From Balaenoptera acutorostrata (lineage: Eukaryota > Chordata > Mammalia > Artiodactyla > Balaenopteridae), in NCBI RefSeq assembly GCF_949987535.1, contig NC_080064.1:131344708-131408707 (forward strand): DNA of 64,000 nucleotides. The letters run 5' to 3'. Shown here piece after piece: positions 42,291-53,340 of the stretch. The stretch's first letter is position 1. Each line of letters starts with the position of its first letter. Under the pieces are notes generated by a model. It was not told the DNA's origin, searched no databases, and worked only from the letters and a program-made list of their open reading frames with translations. The position numbers were made by a program, and so were the translations under genes.

Positions 42291-42307
42291 CGGAAGACAC
42301 TGAAAAG
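42291..42307 (+). other. PRRX1: Non-coding end of PRRX1 alternative exon 4
   Basis: Seventeen bases follow the TAA stop before the donor GTAACT. Because the exon is 72 bp, the frame is kept across it: the bases after the stop read Arg-Lys-Thr-Leu-Lys and then AG, which joins the terminal exon's first C to make Ser. Only the stop codon separates the short tail from the OAR frame. Confidence 0.85.
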
Positions 42308-42499
42308 GTAACTTGTCAGAGGGGGAAGAGGGCGGCTGCTGGGGGTAGGGTTTAAATGGGAATTAAGTATATTCAAGAAAGTGGGGCTTAACAGTCCTAG
42401 AAATGAAAGCAGTGAGGTCCTCAAGTGGGGAACACCATTGGAAACCAAAGCTGCAAGAAAAGACGTCCACAGAGTTAAGGGTAGTCTGATAGCCTAGAG

Positions 42500-42662
42500 C
42501 AGGGCTCTGCAAAGATTACTGGGCGTATGAATCACCTGGAATCATGGTACGATGCAGAATGAGATTCAGTAAGTCTGGGGCAGGACCTGGGAAATGTACC
42601 TCTAACATGCTCCCATGTGATGCCCATGCTGTTGACACTTGGTACATACTTTGAATAGTGAG
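42500..42662 (+). mobile_element. MER5A-like DNA transposon remnant (hAT-Charlie)
   Basis: ATGAATCACCTGGAATC, GAGATTCAGTAAGTCTGGGG and TGTGATGCCCATGCTGTTGAC follow the MER5A consensus; both ends are degraded terminal repeats. Non-autonomous and ancient. Confidence 0.8.
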
Positions 42663-43999
42663 GTTTTAGAGGAGATGGGACAGAGGTCAGAAGAACTATG
42701 TTCTTGTCCTGGCTCTTGTTGTTCTTCAGGCCAGTTGGGTCATGAATCTCTTATGTAACCTTGTATCTAAGCTTGAGCTAGTTTCCCTATTATATATCAC
42801 ACAGGGGCATTTGGAACCTACGGTTAAGCAATGTGCATTTCAAAAAGAGAAACAAAAATCATTGAGACAACAGAAAGATGCAAGTCTTCATATATAAAAC
42901 ATTTCTAGAAAGAAAAGTTTAAAATGGTGGAAGCATCACTGAACATGCAGTGCAAACTGAAGGCTTAGTAATGAAATATGGCCCAAATGTGTCCACTTTA
43001 AGAGCTAAATGTACGTTTAAAAATATCAACTTCTGAGTTTTAAAAACAGAAGTTGGAAATGATTATTTAAATCACAAAAGATCACTTCCAAAAGAATTTA
43101 TCCGGTCCCCCCTTTAAAAGTAAATTTTCCCTAGGAAAACTCATATTGAATTTTCTTAGATGAAGCGAGTATACCTCTGCTGCTCTTGCATTGGCAAAAG
43201 AACAAACCAAACAGATGATCTCCAACCTCTACACGTCACAGACAAGAGTCATGAAAACCTCAAGCTCTACAGCCTTTCAAAAAATCCCAAGCCGGGAAGC
43301 CTTAGGATCTCAGGAAGACACATAGACTTCTTGGGCTGACAGATCTGTCTTTGGGGTGAAATTTTCCATAGCTTGTCATCATTTGTCCAAAAGGGCCAAA
43401 TAGAAAACAAAGTTAGAGTTGAAAACTGAGTCAGGTAGTATTTTTCCCCCAGCTCTCCTCAATTGTTTCGTGATTTGTGGGATTTGCACTCTGGGTGATT
43501 AGAAAGCAGAGGGGGAGACGTTCATAAGTTTCCTGGCTTTAAAACCATACCATGTATAGTATTTTCCATACTTCCTTGGTGTTTGGCAGTCATTTTAACA
43601 CGTTATCCCTCACGACAACCTCTCAAGGTAGTTTGAAATTATCAAAAATGATTTGTCCCCAGTGAAAACAAAACTCTAACCCTGCTGGTGGTTAGCATTC
43701 TGCTCTCTGTGGCTGGGTTCCATCTGTTAGGAATCTCCAAATAAGGAGAGAGAAAAATTTCAAGCTTACTTAAATGTGTCAGCTCTGTGCAAGTCCCAGA
43801 GCAGATTTGCTGAATCAACAGATGGGATACAAGTATTTCTTTTTCATCTCTAATTCCTCAATGCCCTGTACACGGCAATGCCGTTTCTTGGTCACAGACA
43901 CAGAGAACTTTACATTCTTCAAAACTAAATAGAAATATTGCTTTGGCCAAACCCTATAAGCCCAGTCTTAGTACTCATGTCATGTCTGCATCCTGTTAG

Positions 44000-44290
44000 A
44001 GGAATAAGCAGAAGGCAAGACCAATGGACAGGATCTCTACGTGTTGGAAAGCAGGCTCTTGGTGTTATCATGTGCTTAATAAACGACCTAGTTTCAACCT
44101 CATCTTTTTAGCCCAGGAAGCTTAATACTGTTTAGGAAGGAGAGGTCATTTTACATGGTGCGAATGGCCCCATTAATTTGGTTGAAAACAGCTTATTAAC
44201 CTCATTGGTTTCTGTCTTGTGAGAAAACATTTCAGGGTTCTCGTTCTTTTCCTAACACAGAGCTTTAGAAGTTTTGGCGACATGGAAAAC
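44000..44290. promoter_or_regulatory. Candidate conserved element in PRRX1 intron 4
   Basis: Repeat-free stretch with GCTTAATAAACGACC, CCATTAATTTGG (ATTAAT at 44172-44177) and GCTTATTAACCTCATTGG. Role inferred only from motif clustering and lack of repeats. Confidence 0.25.
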
Positions 44291-46311
44291 AGGTGGTCAT
44301 GAACAATCTTTCAGACTGACAGCCACTCAAGGCTCTCTTGCATCTGTTGTCACTTTTGGAAGTGGGTCCTCTCCATCATACTTCTAATGCCTTTTTAAAG
44401 CATGACTAAGCTGCTCTTGGATTAATTTTGTCTTTTCTGACCTGTAACACGTCTTGCTTATTACTGGTATGTCAAAGGACTGGTCCCTACTTGCCTAAAT
44501 GGCAGTTTTAGTTTAAGTTGAGAAACTAGATTCATGTCAAACTACTGGAGGGAAAACATACTCGTTTTCTTTAGTGTGTGCACACAATATCACTTTAGTC
44601 TCCGCCTATAAAGTTACGTACTCTAAATGTTTGTTTAGAGGCTGTGAATTAAGATGGTCTCTGTTCTTTTATCCTATTTCTTATGGCTATGCGATGCTGA
44701 AATAAGTTAGACCGATTTTTGAAAGTTTATAGCTTTCCTAAACGTTTATAGAGTGAAAACCTTATCACTTATCAAGCGTATAGGATATTGCAAAACTCAT
44801 TCATTAATATCAACTGCTTTTTTATTCTCGCATCCCTCTAACTTGAGAGCTACATATAAGTCATTGTCATGGTCTCACTAACACAGTGGTGTCCTTAGAA
44901 CAGCACCACAGTACAATTAGACAAGGGTGCTGTTCTCAACTCTGCAAACACAGGTTGCTATTTAAGGAAAACTGTCTCAGTGAAAATCCAATCTCCTGCG
45001 TAAAATATAACTCTAATTTCATTAATTTGGTTTTGAGATCGGAAGTGGATCAACATTCACCTCGTCTGGGATATTAACATCTGGCCTGTGTTAGAGAATC
45101 TCAGTATTTCCAAGATATGTGTTACCATACTAAGTCTTCAGACTAGAAAACCAGATGATACTAGCAAATTATGAAGTAACTGCAGCAAAATGGTTATATA
45201 ATAGATAAAATTGAAATCACAAATACAGTAGACATTTCTAGAAAACAGGAACATCATCTTCAGTAAACTAATTCTCCATGGTTCTAATTCCCTTTGTCTG
45301 CTAAGAAAAGTGACCACACCTTTGATCATCACAAAAAGAGAGAATCTCTATTAAATAGGACTTTGCTTGTCCAGAATCTCAAAGGATGGAAAACATATCC
45401 CCCAAGAAATTGGGCCAAATACGTAAAAGCACAATACTCCATGACAATCTACAGTTTGCCATCAGAGAATTTTTTTTTCTTTCTGCTCTCTCATGAAGTT
45501 TTAGCCTCCTGTTTTCAGAAGCCATTTAATTTTATTCTCAGTACTTAATTAATACAGATAACTCAAAATCTCAGCTTCTCTCCTATGCATTTAAAATTGT
45601 ACTATGTACCATCTTTAGGACTGAATTCTCTCACAGAAATCTGGCTGAGAAAGGCTGATTTGGTTGATGTCATAATCTATAATTTAGGTACATTTCCCAA
45701 ATCCAATTATCTTTTTTCTTAGCTACTTAGATCTTTTATTTCTTTGAAATCTTAGATTTCAGTATATCCTAGAAATTTATTGAGTATGGGATTTATGGAT
45801 TTGCATATATTTCTGGTAGGGTCTTGAATGGAAGCATGTAATTCATACAGAACTTAAATGATAATATGTATATGGGTTTTGAAAATAAATGAGACTTCTT
45901 GGTGTATTGTAACAAAGAAAAAAACCTGTCCCATTTTAACAGGTTGTTCTGATTATTTATCTCACTGCTAATTGAAACCTACATGAATTGGGGCTCTTTC
46001 TGTCTTTGTCTTTTGGTAGACAGTAGTAGAAGTAACAGTCTATTCTATAAGTCTAACCTGCACCAATATTTGTTCATTTTTTACTGTTAAAAGCTAGTTA
46101 TGGTGGATTAAGAATATGCAAACATCAGTCTTGCTTTTGTCATGTCCCTTTTGATTTTGCACATTCGATTAAGATAGCAAAATTAACGGGAAGGACTGGT
46201 TCCTTAAAATAAAAGCATGTTGGTAAAATATTTTTAGAAATCATTACTCACAGCAGGATGACAGAGATCACTGATATTGAGCAGGAATCAGTTTAATCAT
46301 ACAATATCAAG

Positions 46312-46450
46312 ATATTTGTCAGTTACTTATCTATTCATTAAATACCTTCTTGAATGCCAAATACGTGCTAGATATGGTGTTAGTTCTACCTGGGGACACA
46401 GTGGTGAACAAGGCAGATGTGGTATCTCATCTATGGGGTTTATAGTATGA
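46312..46450 (-). mobile_element. L2 3' end, antisense
   Basis: ATTCATTAAATACCTTCTTG, CTAGATATGGTGTTAGTTC and GGGGACACAGTGGTGAAC are the reverse complement of the L2 3' end. Confidence 0.65.
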
Positions 46451-48031
46451 GGAATTAAAATAAGTCCTAAAAGGAAAAGTACAGGGTGCTATAGATAAAT
46501 CTAACTTTGTGTAGACAGTTAAGATCATGTACCCAGAAATGAGTAAGAGTGAAACACACAGCAATGAAACAGAAGAGTGTAGGGTTATTTTGGAACCCTT
46601 CTGAGTCTTTCCCCTGCCATAGGACACAACCATAGACACTCACACTCGCACACATACCAGTGTTATAAGGGTCTTAAATTAAGGATTATATTTCTGGGAA
46701 GACCTAATTATACTTTTTAACCCAATTTTCCTGGGTTAATTGCTAGTAACTGAGCTGAAATAAGCTCTTGTGAGTCTTGACTATAAGTCTTGACTGTAAA
46801 TCTTGACTATGTGGTGTCCCAAATAAGTATTAATGATACAGTCTCTCTATTTGTAGAGTAGCTTTAGTTTTTTCTTTCTGGTCTGTCACTTGATCCCCAG
46901 AACCACAAACTCCTGTGTGGCTGACAAAATTGCCTAGGAATGCAGGCACCAGAAGAGCACATGTCATTCCATTTATAAGTCTATCTCATTCCAGCCCTCA
47001 GTTGAAAGGTATTTTGCTAATCTTAGAAACAACTAGGAACATTTTCATTTAATTAAAATGAGTTCCCTTATAGCTGTTTAGTATCAAGTAATGGAAAATT
47101 TGCATCCAAGTCTAAGAAACCTTTACTTTTCCTTTAAAAGAAATTCATGGATACAATTAACAGAAAACCACCAATTACAAATTTCTGCCCAGTGGTATTC
47201 CCAGGTCTTAATTACAGTCTCTGACAATGAAAAACAACTTTGGGTTTTTCTCAGCAATAAGAACAGTCAGAAACAGTTACCTCTGAGGTCAGGAATACTG
47301 AAACTGGAGCATTTGCTAGTTTATCTAAGAGATTTAAACATTTCCAAAATAAGACTGACCCAAAAGACAGTGTAAGCTGCTCAAGTACTTTTGAGTAAGT
47401 TATAAAATCAAGGTCAATTGGAATGGAAACCTCTTGATTTGGCAGTGCTTGGTACTATCAACCAGTGGATCAACAAAGGCAGAGAAGTCATCTTAGATTA
47501 TTTAACTGGTTCTCCAAGTACACTATTTAATATGGTATTCAGTGAGTATCTAAAATATTAGGATTAATGTCAGCTACCTAGAATGAGGAATGAAAAATGC
47601 CCCTTAGTTTCTTTTCAAATGCCTCCTTCTCTTCCTCCTCACTCCCACAAGCTGGTGATGTAGTCAGGACAAGATTAAACACTGTTTTAACTGGTCAACT
47701 GATGAAACACCTGTTATCCACCATAAGCAGCTTTCTTCTCTCATCCCAGAAATAAATCATTACTCACTGTATCCAACACAGAAAATACTTTTCCCCTCGT
47801 CTTGCTCCACGCTCCACTACTTTTCCCTGCCCTTCAAAACACTGCCACCCTTTTCCAAGGGCCTTAGACTAATGGAATCTGGGGCTGTAAGGGACCTCAG
47901 AGGTCCTGTAGTCCAACCCACCTGCCCCTGCCTGCCCCCATCCTGAGACTTGTACCCATCTGGGGCACAGACTTGCAGCTTTATGAAACTAATGCCTGTT
48001 ATTCTCCCTGCTCTCTCCTTTGTCCCTACAG

Positions 48032-48170
48032 CGCCATGGCTACTTATTCTGCCACATGTGCCAACAATAGCCCTGCACAGGGCATCAACATGGCCAACAG
48101 CATTGCCAACCTGAGACTGAAGGCCAAGGAATATAGTTTACAGAGGAACCAGGTGCCAACAGTCAACTGA
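48032..48170 (+). CDS. PRRX1: PRRX1 terminal coding exon with OAR motif
   Basis: The exon begins with C, completing Ser200 after exon 3 (AG + C). It then encodes 45 residues from AMATYSATCANNS to QRNQVPTVN and a TGA stop at 48168-48170. Residues SIANLRLKAKEYSL form the OAR motif (otp, aristaless, rax), found at the C-terminus of many paired-class homeodomain factors, where it tempers transactivation. The acceptor is a strong pyrimidine tract ending TTTGTCCCTACAG. Human residues 200-245, full length with no change that I can see. This exon makes the long isoform; in mRNAs containing exon 4 it is only 3' UTR. Confidence 0.98.
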
Positions 48171-48261
48171 GGAAAAAAATAATTAAACAGGCCTAAGAAG
48201 AAATCAAAAACCATAAGACACCTATCCTGCTCTGTCATTTCTACATCTGCTGGAAAAAAAT

Positions 48262-48290
48262 AAAAACAAACAAACAAACAAACAAACAAA
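48262..48290 (+). repeat. (AAAC)n simple repeat in PRRX1 3' UTR
   Basis: Several CAAA units in tandem, about 90 bases after the long-isoform stop codon and just after an AATAAA at 48259-48264. Confidence 0.92.
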
Positions 48291-49512
48291 CACAGAACTA
48301 AACTATTGGGACCATGGCAGAGAAAAGCAGGAGAGGAGCAAAATGAAAATTAGTTAACAAATGTTCCTCCTCCCTCTGGGATACCACCACCACTTGTTTC
48401 TGTGTGTGTTAATTTTGTTTTTCCTTCTATTCATATGCTTTGCTTGATATACTCTGAGCTTCTTCAGTTAAGTTCAGCCCACCCACCCCCATGATTGTAT
48501 GGGTTTTAAAAGAATCTACAGCAGCCAAAGAAACCATATATGTATATATATTCAGAATAATTGCCTATAGTCTCCTCATTGACCTGTTTGAACCTCAGTG
48601 TCTTACACTATCCTTCTTCCTAGTTCTCTGTACAGAAGCTCTAGGAACTTCTGAAAAGCCAAAGTCTTTCTGAAGAATCTGTGCCAGACATAATTCCCTT
48701 TCTCATTGTCTCCATCTCTGTTGGTCATGGTAAGCTTGTACCATCAGCTACTGGAAAGAAGAAGCAATTGTATACAACATCTGGTCACTGGCCTGTCTGA
48801 TCCAGTGTGATTGGCTATGTCTGGCTAATTCTAAGCTCTAAGTTCTAGATCTAAGCTCTAGATTTAAGCTCTAAACTATAGAGGATAATATTACCATCAC
48901 TACCACCCTTCACCCCTATCCAATCAATCAGCCATCCTAAGTTAAAGATATTTGTTGTTTCTTGAATGATTTGCTGTCATAACGCTATTTGATAGAAGAC
49001 ATATTTTTCACTTGAGAGAGGGAGAGACATTTCTCTAGGAAAACAAAGACTAAGTTGTGAAAGGCATGGCCTATATCTCTTTGGTGCCTTAAGGGTAGTC
49101 AGATGCACACTCATATATATACTGTATATATTTATATATTATATATATATAAAATATTCTTGCAAGCTTGAGTTTGCAGTTTCTCAAACACTACAAAGAG
49201 CAAATTTCACACCATCACCAGTGTCTTTATTTCTACAGTGATAAGACTTTTTATTAGGGATCTCATTTCCTTTCTTTCGCTACACAAAATTCTCATTACG
49301 GCCACAGAGCAATTGATAGGGCAGCTGTTTGAAAACAGGTCTAATTTTCACATTAGGGTTTTAAATAAATTAGAAACTATTTGAGGCTATGAAAATGTCC
49401 TTGAGTTTGGCACCTGAACTCTGGTGGAATGCTGATACATTCTGATCTATCACGGGAATTACACTTAGAAGAGGGAAAGCCATTTAGTCATCTGTCCTTT
49501 TTCCACTCAACA

Positions 49513-49556
49513 GAAATCTGAAAGATACATCTTTAAAGATGTATCTTTCAGATTTC
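49513..49556. repeat. Perfect 44-bp inverted repeat without spacer in PRRX1 3' UTR
   Basis: The 22 bases from 49513 (GAAATCTGAAAGATACATC...) are followed directly by their exact reverse complement; the axis is between 49534 and 49535 in CTTT/AAAG. The flanking base pair does not match, so the symmetry ends there. In RNA it would fold into a stem of about 20 bp with a minimal loop. It does not match the hairpin MITE MADE1 as I know it. Confidence 0.97.
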
Positions 49557-49633
49557 AGAATACTTAAAGGTTTATCTAAATTCTAAAAATTTAAAAGGCA
49601 ATTGTGGGCTATTTTTATCTTCTAATATATTGA

Positions 49634-49639
49634 AATAAA
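49634..49639 (+). terminator. PRRX1: Possible proximal poly(A) signal in PRRX1 3' UTR
   Basis: AATAAA followed by GT-rich TTTGGTGTC and, further on, TTTCTTTGTTTC. If used, it would give a 3' UTR of about 1.5 kb and remove the let-7-type and Pumilio-type motifs but keep the palindrome and the first miR-124-type match. Confidence 0.35.
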
Positions 49640-49724
49640 GTTTGGTGTCTAGGGCTGGGAGCCAGGACTGACCTTTTCTTTGTTTCTTTCTCTTTGTTTC
49701 CACCCATGCTTTTGTAACTTGTCA

Positions 49725-49830
49725 GGTAAACTTGACCAAACCATGTTACCATGCTGTGCCTTGGTTTACCTTTTTTGTAAAATGGGTTTAACAATACTTA
49801 CCTACCTCACAGGGGTGTTGTGAGGCTCTA
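49725..49830 (+). mobile_element. MIR-like remnant in PRRX1 3' UTR
   Basis: CTGTGCCTTGGTTTACC, TTTGTAAAATGGGTTTAAC and TTACCTACCTCACAGGGGTG follow the MIR core in sense. It contains a let-7-type seed match. Confidence 0.65.
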
Positions 49831-51378
49831 ATCATTTGCTTCTTCATTCTTTCCTGTATTCTCTGTATGTCCAGCGCTTTGTAGCCATGGGAGGAAAGGG
49901 AATATAAAAGTATACCATGTTAATAGAAGGCTGCTGTACCCAGAAGCCTTGTTTTCTAGCAAGGAAATGCTACCTTGCTGTAAATACTTATAACCTTGTA
50001 TTTGGAAATGAGAAATAGGTTTATATTTGCAGACCTCTCAAAAAATCACATCATTTGACCAAAGAATAATTTAAGACACACAGAATAGACATATCTTTGA
50101 CTTATGTTTTCATCCTGACCAACTTGGATTTCTAATAATTTTTATCAGTAATTTGAAAAGGTTTAGATTGATTTTGGCCAAATATGCCAACTCTGAGTGA
50201 CAGGCAAGGATTTGGGATTTAAGATGCACTTTCAGTACAGATTTGTTATTTTCCCTGGTGTATCAGATTAAGCTAATGGTGGTATTTTTTCAGTCAAACA
50301 GCCACCAATCTGAAAATGTATTTCCTATGTTGATTCTGAACTTCTTTTATTAAGAAGGAAGCACATCTTATGCATTTTGCTTTCATCAGTTGATTCCCTC
50401 TTCTTTTAACATACTATTAAAACATTTCTTACTGAATGGTTTGTGTAGGCTGGCTGAACAACACACATTATTTGCTTCCTAAAGTATTCTTCAACTAATT
50501 CTTTTGTCCCACTAGCTGCTGCAGATTATCAAGTTTCAAAGGAACAGTGTATCCTAACAGATTAAAACATTCTTTGTGAAATGAGTGCAGTCCAAGAAAT
50601 TGGTGAACTTTTGGAGTTTGGGGAGAACAGCTAAAAGAGGATTTGTGTTATATAGTGCAGGGAAGAGACATCATACGTGAAAAGATTTTGCTAAAAAGGG
50701 GGAAATCTTAGAAGAGGGAGTAAAGAGATAGAGGATCATGTAAAACAAGGTCATTTGAAACTTGCATCCTGACATTCATTTCCAGTGATGAAGAGAAAAG
50801 CCTGAACCCATAACCCCAGTGCTGGATGAAATTAGGCAATTTTACCCAACACCTGGGCAAGTGCTGTCCAGAAATATCATAGAGTAACCAGTGCTGTCTG
50901 CCACAGGAGCTTTTATTGCTAGTGAATCAATACCACAGACATCTATTATGTAAGCATCTGATGGAGAAATGTACACAGGGTACAAGCACTCAATTTTGTT
51001 CATTCATTATTGATTAAAAATATAGAAGTTTGATATGTGATTTGGAGGAGTAGCCTTCTGGCTCCTAAACCAGGTGTCAACAGAGGGCCTCAGGGACACA
51101 AAATTCAAAGGCATATCCCTGTTCCTTATCATCTATACCCAGATAACAGATGAATACATACAAACTATCTGTCTGTGTCCCCAGTCCCCCCCCCCAAACA
51201 AGGCGCTGATTTGTAGGGTACTTGGCAGGTTAAATCAAGCAGGAAGAAGTGACCGGATAAAAAAGGGAATGACATTTAGGGTATAAAGATCTCATAAGAA
51301 ATGTAATATGTAAATTATATCTTGCTTTATGATGTAAAATATACATTGTTTGCGCTAGAATAGAAATGATTCCTTTTC

Positions 51379-51384
51379 AATAAA
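51379..51384 (+). terminator. PRRX1: Distal PRRX1 poly(A) signal AATAAA
   Basis: Canonical AATAAA, followed 15-50 bases later by a T/GT-rich stretch (TGTTTGCTGAGTCTG, then TTCTTTTCTCTTTG) that fits a downstream cleavage element. Cleavage is expected near 51395-51410. Other AATAAA hexamers in the 3' UTR, at 48259-48264, about 49364 and 49634-49639, are possible earlier sites. Confidence 0.75.
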
Positions 51385-51400
51385 AAGAAAGAAGGATACT

Positions 51401-51928
51401 ACTATGTTTGCTGAGTCTGCTGGTTCTTTTCTCTTTGACCTTCAAAAACACATCTGCTAAGATCTAAGATTGCACTCAGAAAAGAGTGAAGGTAAGAGGG
51501 ATTTATGAACAAGAGAACTTTTATCAGAGTGTAATAATATTTTCTAAAAAAGGGAAATAATCTATTGTCCTCACAAACAAAGACAAATGGTGGGAGAAAG
51601 AGGGGACTTTTTTAGTATAATGGATAAGTGTAAAGTGGATCTTTTAGGAGAGTTTTGCTATTTTTCATCCACATCTTTAGTAACCACAATAACAGATATC
51701 ATTAGACAAAACAGATTTTATATAAAGCACAGCCTTTTCTTTTAGAAAAAAGAAGTAACAAAGTAAAATTTCTTAAGCACCTATTGTTATAGCATTGTGT
51801 GTGGTAACTGGTGGAGGTGTGATAGAAAAACTAAATAGGAATCGAGTTTTTTCATACAAATTAAAATCTGATTTAAAAGGCAACTACAGCATGAACAAAT
51901 TTATGCAGTAGTTCAAGACAATAAATTA
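51401..51928 (+). other. Intergenic sequence just downstream of PRRX1
   Basis: AT-rich; no gene or repeat family recognised. Confidence 0.5.
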
Positions 51929-53240
51929 ATGTGTCAAAGAAACAGAGCAGATGGGAGTTCAGAAGAGGAAGCAAGAAAACACTGTGAACTGGAATGGGAG
52001 AGGGTTTCACAGAGGAACTGGGACTTGAGTTTCATCAGCAAGGATTTGGGCAGGAGAAGGGAAAGTGATGACTTTCAGGTAGGGGGAATGGTATGCAGAA
52101 GAAAGGAAGAAGGCAGGGATACGGGAATAAGGAATTTGTTCCAGGAGCACGGCAAGATGGGCCTAGATGGGATGGAGAGTTTATTTTCAAGCAGAGTAGA
52201 AGAAAACACTGAAGATTGAAGTTGAGTCTTCATCTTGCAAGGTGTTATGTGTCAGACAAAGGAGTGTGGACTTTTCCTCAGGCCATAGAGATTCACTGAA
52301 AGTTATAAAGCAGGAAAAAAAAATGCCATGCAAAAAATACTTCTTTAGCAGGATTGTTGTGGTAAAAGAATAAAGGTAAACTAGCGCAGAACAGAAACTG
52401 GAAGCAAAACAGAGAGAAGGGGAACAAAAAACAAAGGATGAATAAGAAATATCTTGCAAGGAAAGAATCAATAGGATTTTATGATGGGAGAAAGAGAATG
52501 GAGTCAAAGACAACCCTGATTTGAAACCTGGGGACTAGGGGGATGAATCACTGACAAAACTGACAAAAATCAACAAAAATGGGAAAGACCCAATTACAGG
52601 AGAAGATAATTGCAGTTTTAGATGTATTATATAGTACCATTTGAAAACTGAAACGTAGGGACTTCCTTGGCAGTCCAGCGGTTAAGACTCTACGCTTTCA
52701 CTGCAGGGGGCATGGGTTTGGTCCCTACTCAGGGAACTAAGATACCACATGCTGAGTGGCATGGTCAAAAATACAAAACAAAAAACTGAAATATAAGTGT
52801 CCAGTAAGTGAAGAAGTAGGGCTTGGAACCAAGGTCAAGGATGATAGAAGTTTGGGATTCATCTTTAAGGAGGTGACACCTTGAGGTACAAATGTGAATA
52901 AGTTCTTCGAGAAGAGAAAGTGTCATTGTGACTCAAATAAATATTTTAATAAGTGGCTGTTGGAAGTAGTTTAGCCCAGGGAGAAAGACAGGACTTTGAA
53001 GAACATCTCCAATTAGGGAGAGAGTTACTGAAAGCAATTTACAAGGAGATTTTTGAGAAATAGGAGAGAGGTCAGCTTGTTTGTTATCCCAGAGTTAAGG
53101 AAAGAGAAGTTTTCAAAAAGAAGGGAATGCTTAATATACTCAAATGCTGTAGAGCAGACCAGCTAACTGGGGGTGGGGAAAAGGCCATTGGGTTAGTGAT
53201 TTTCTAGAGTACAGTGTACTAGAGTGCTGAAAGAAGAAGG
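51929..53240 (-). mobile_element. Long antisense L2 LINE fragment, split by a SINE
   Basis: Stretches such as GTCAGACAAAGGAGTGTGGAC, ACTCAAATGCTGTAGAGCAG and AAAGGCCATTGGGTTAGTGA follow the reverse complement of internal L2 sequence in the right order over about 1.3 kb. The SINE at 52658-52781 interrupts it. The 96- and 108-codon ORFs read here are not genes. Confidence 0.65.
52644..52791 (+). mobile_element. Short CHR-type SINE with target-site duplication
   Basis: The body (52658-52781) starts GGGACTTCCTTGGCAGTCC and includes CACTGCAGGGGGCATGGG and GGAACTAAGATACCACATG. AAAACTGAAA is repeated at 52644-52653 and 52782-52791. It sits inside the older L2. Confidence 0.9.
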
Positions 53241-53340
53241 TACATTTTGGCAAGTTATGGTAAGAAGAAGCGCTTTAAAAAAATGGAAGCAGTGGCTATA
53301 GACCACTTGCTTGAGACTTTTGACATTGAAAGTGTATTAA

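Larger units (their letters stand above)
42308..48031 (+). other. PRRX1 intron 4
   Basis: Starts GTAACT and ends CCCTACAG; 5,724 bp. It holds a MER5A-like copy (42500-42662), a weak MIR (about 42700-42840), a candidate conserved stretch (44000-44290), an antisense L2 end (46312-46450) and a 13-bp triple repeat (46774-46812). No further exon is recognised. Confidence 0.88.
48171..51400 (+). other. PRRX1: PRRX1 3' untranslated region
   Basis: About 3.2 kb follow the stop codon up to the distal poly(A) signal, which agrees with the long 3' UTR known for PRRX1 mRNA. It is AT-rich with no long ORF. Visible contents are an (AAAC)n tract (48262-48290), a TAAGCTCTA triplication (48832-48873), a miR-124-type 8-mer (49084-49091), an AU-rich hairpin-prone run (about 49110-49157), a perfect inverted repeat (49513-49556), a MIR-like remnant (about 49725-49830) with a let-7-type match, and a Pumilio-type element (49979-49986). 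The end point is inferred. Confidence 0.85.

Noticed and set aside
51929..52513. 96- and 108-codon frames
   Set aside because: Within the antisense L2 remnant.
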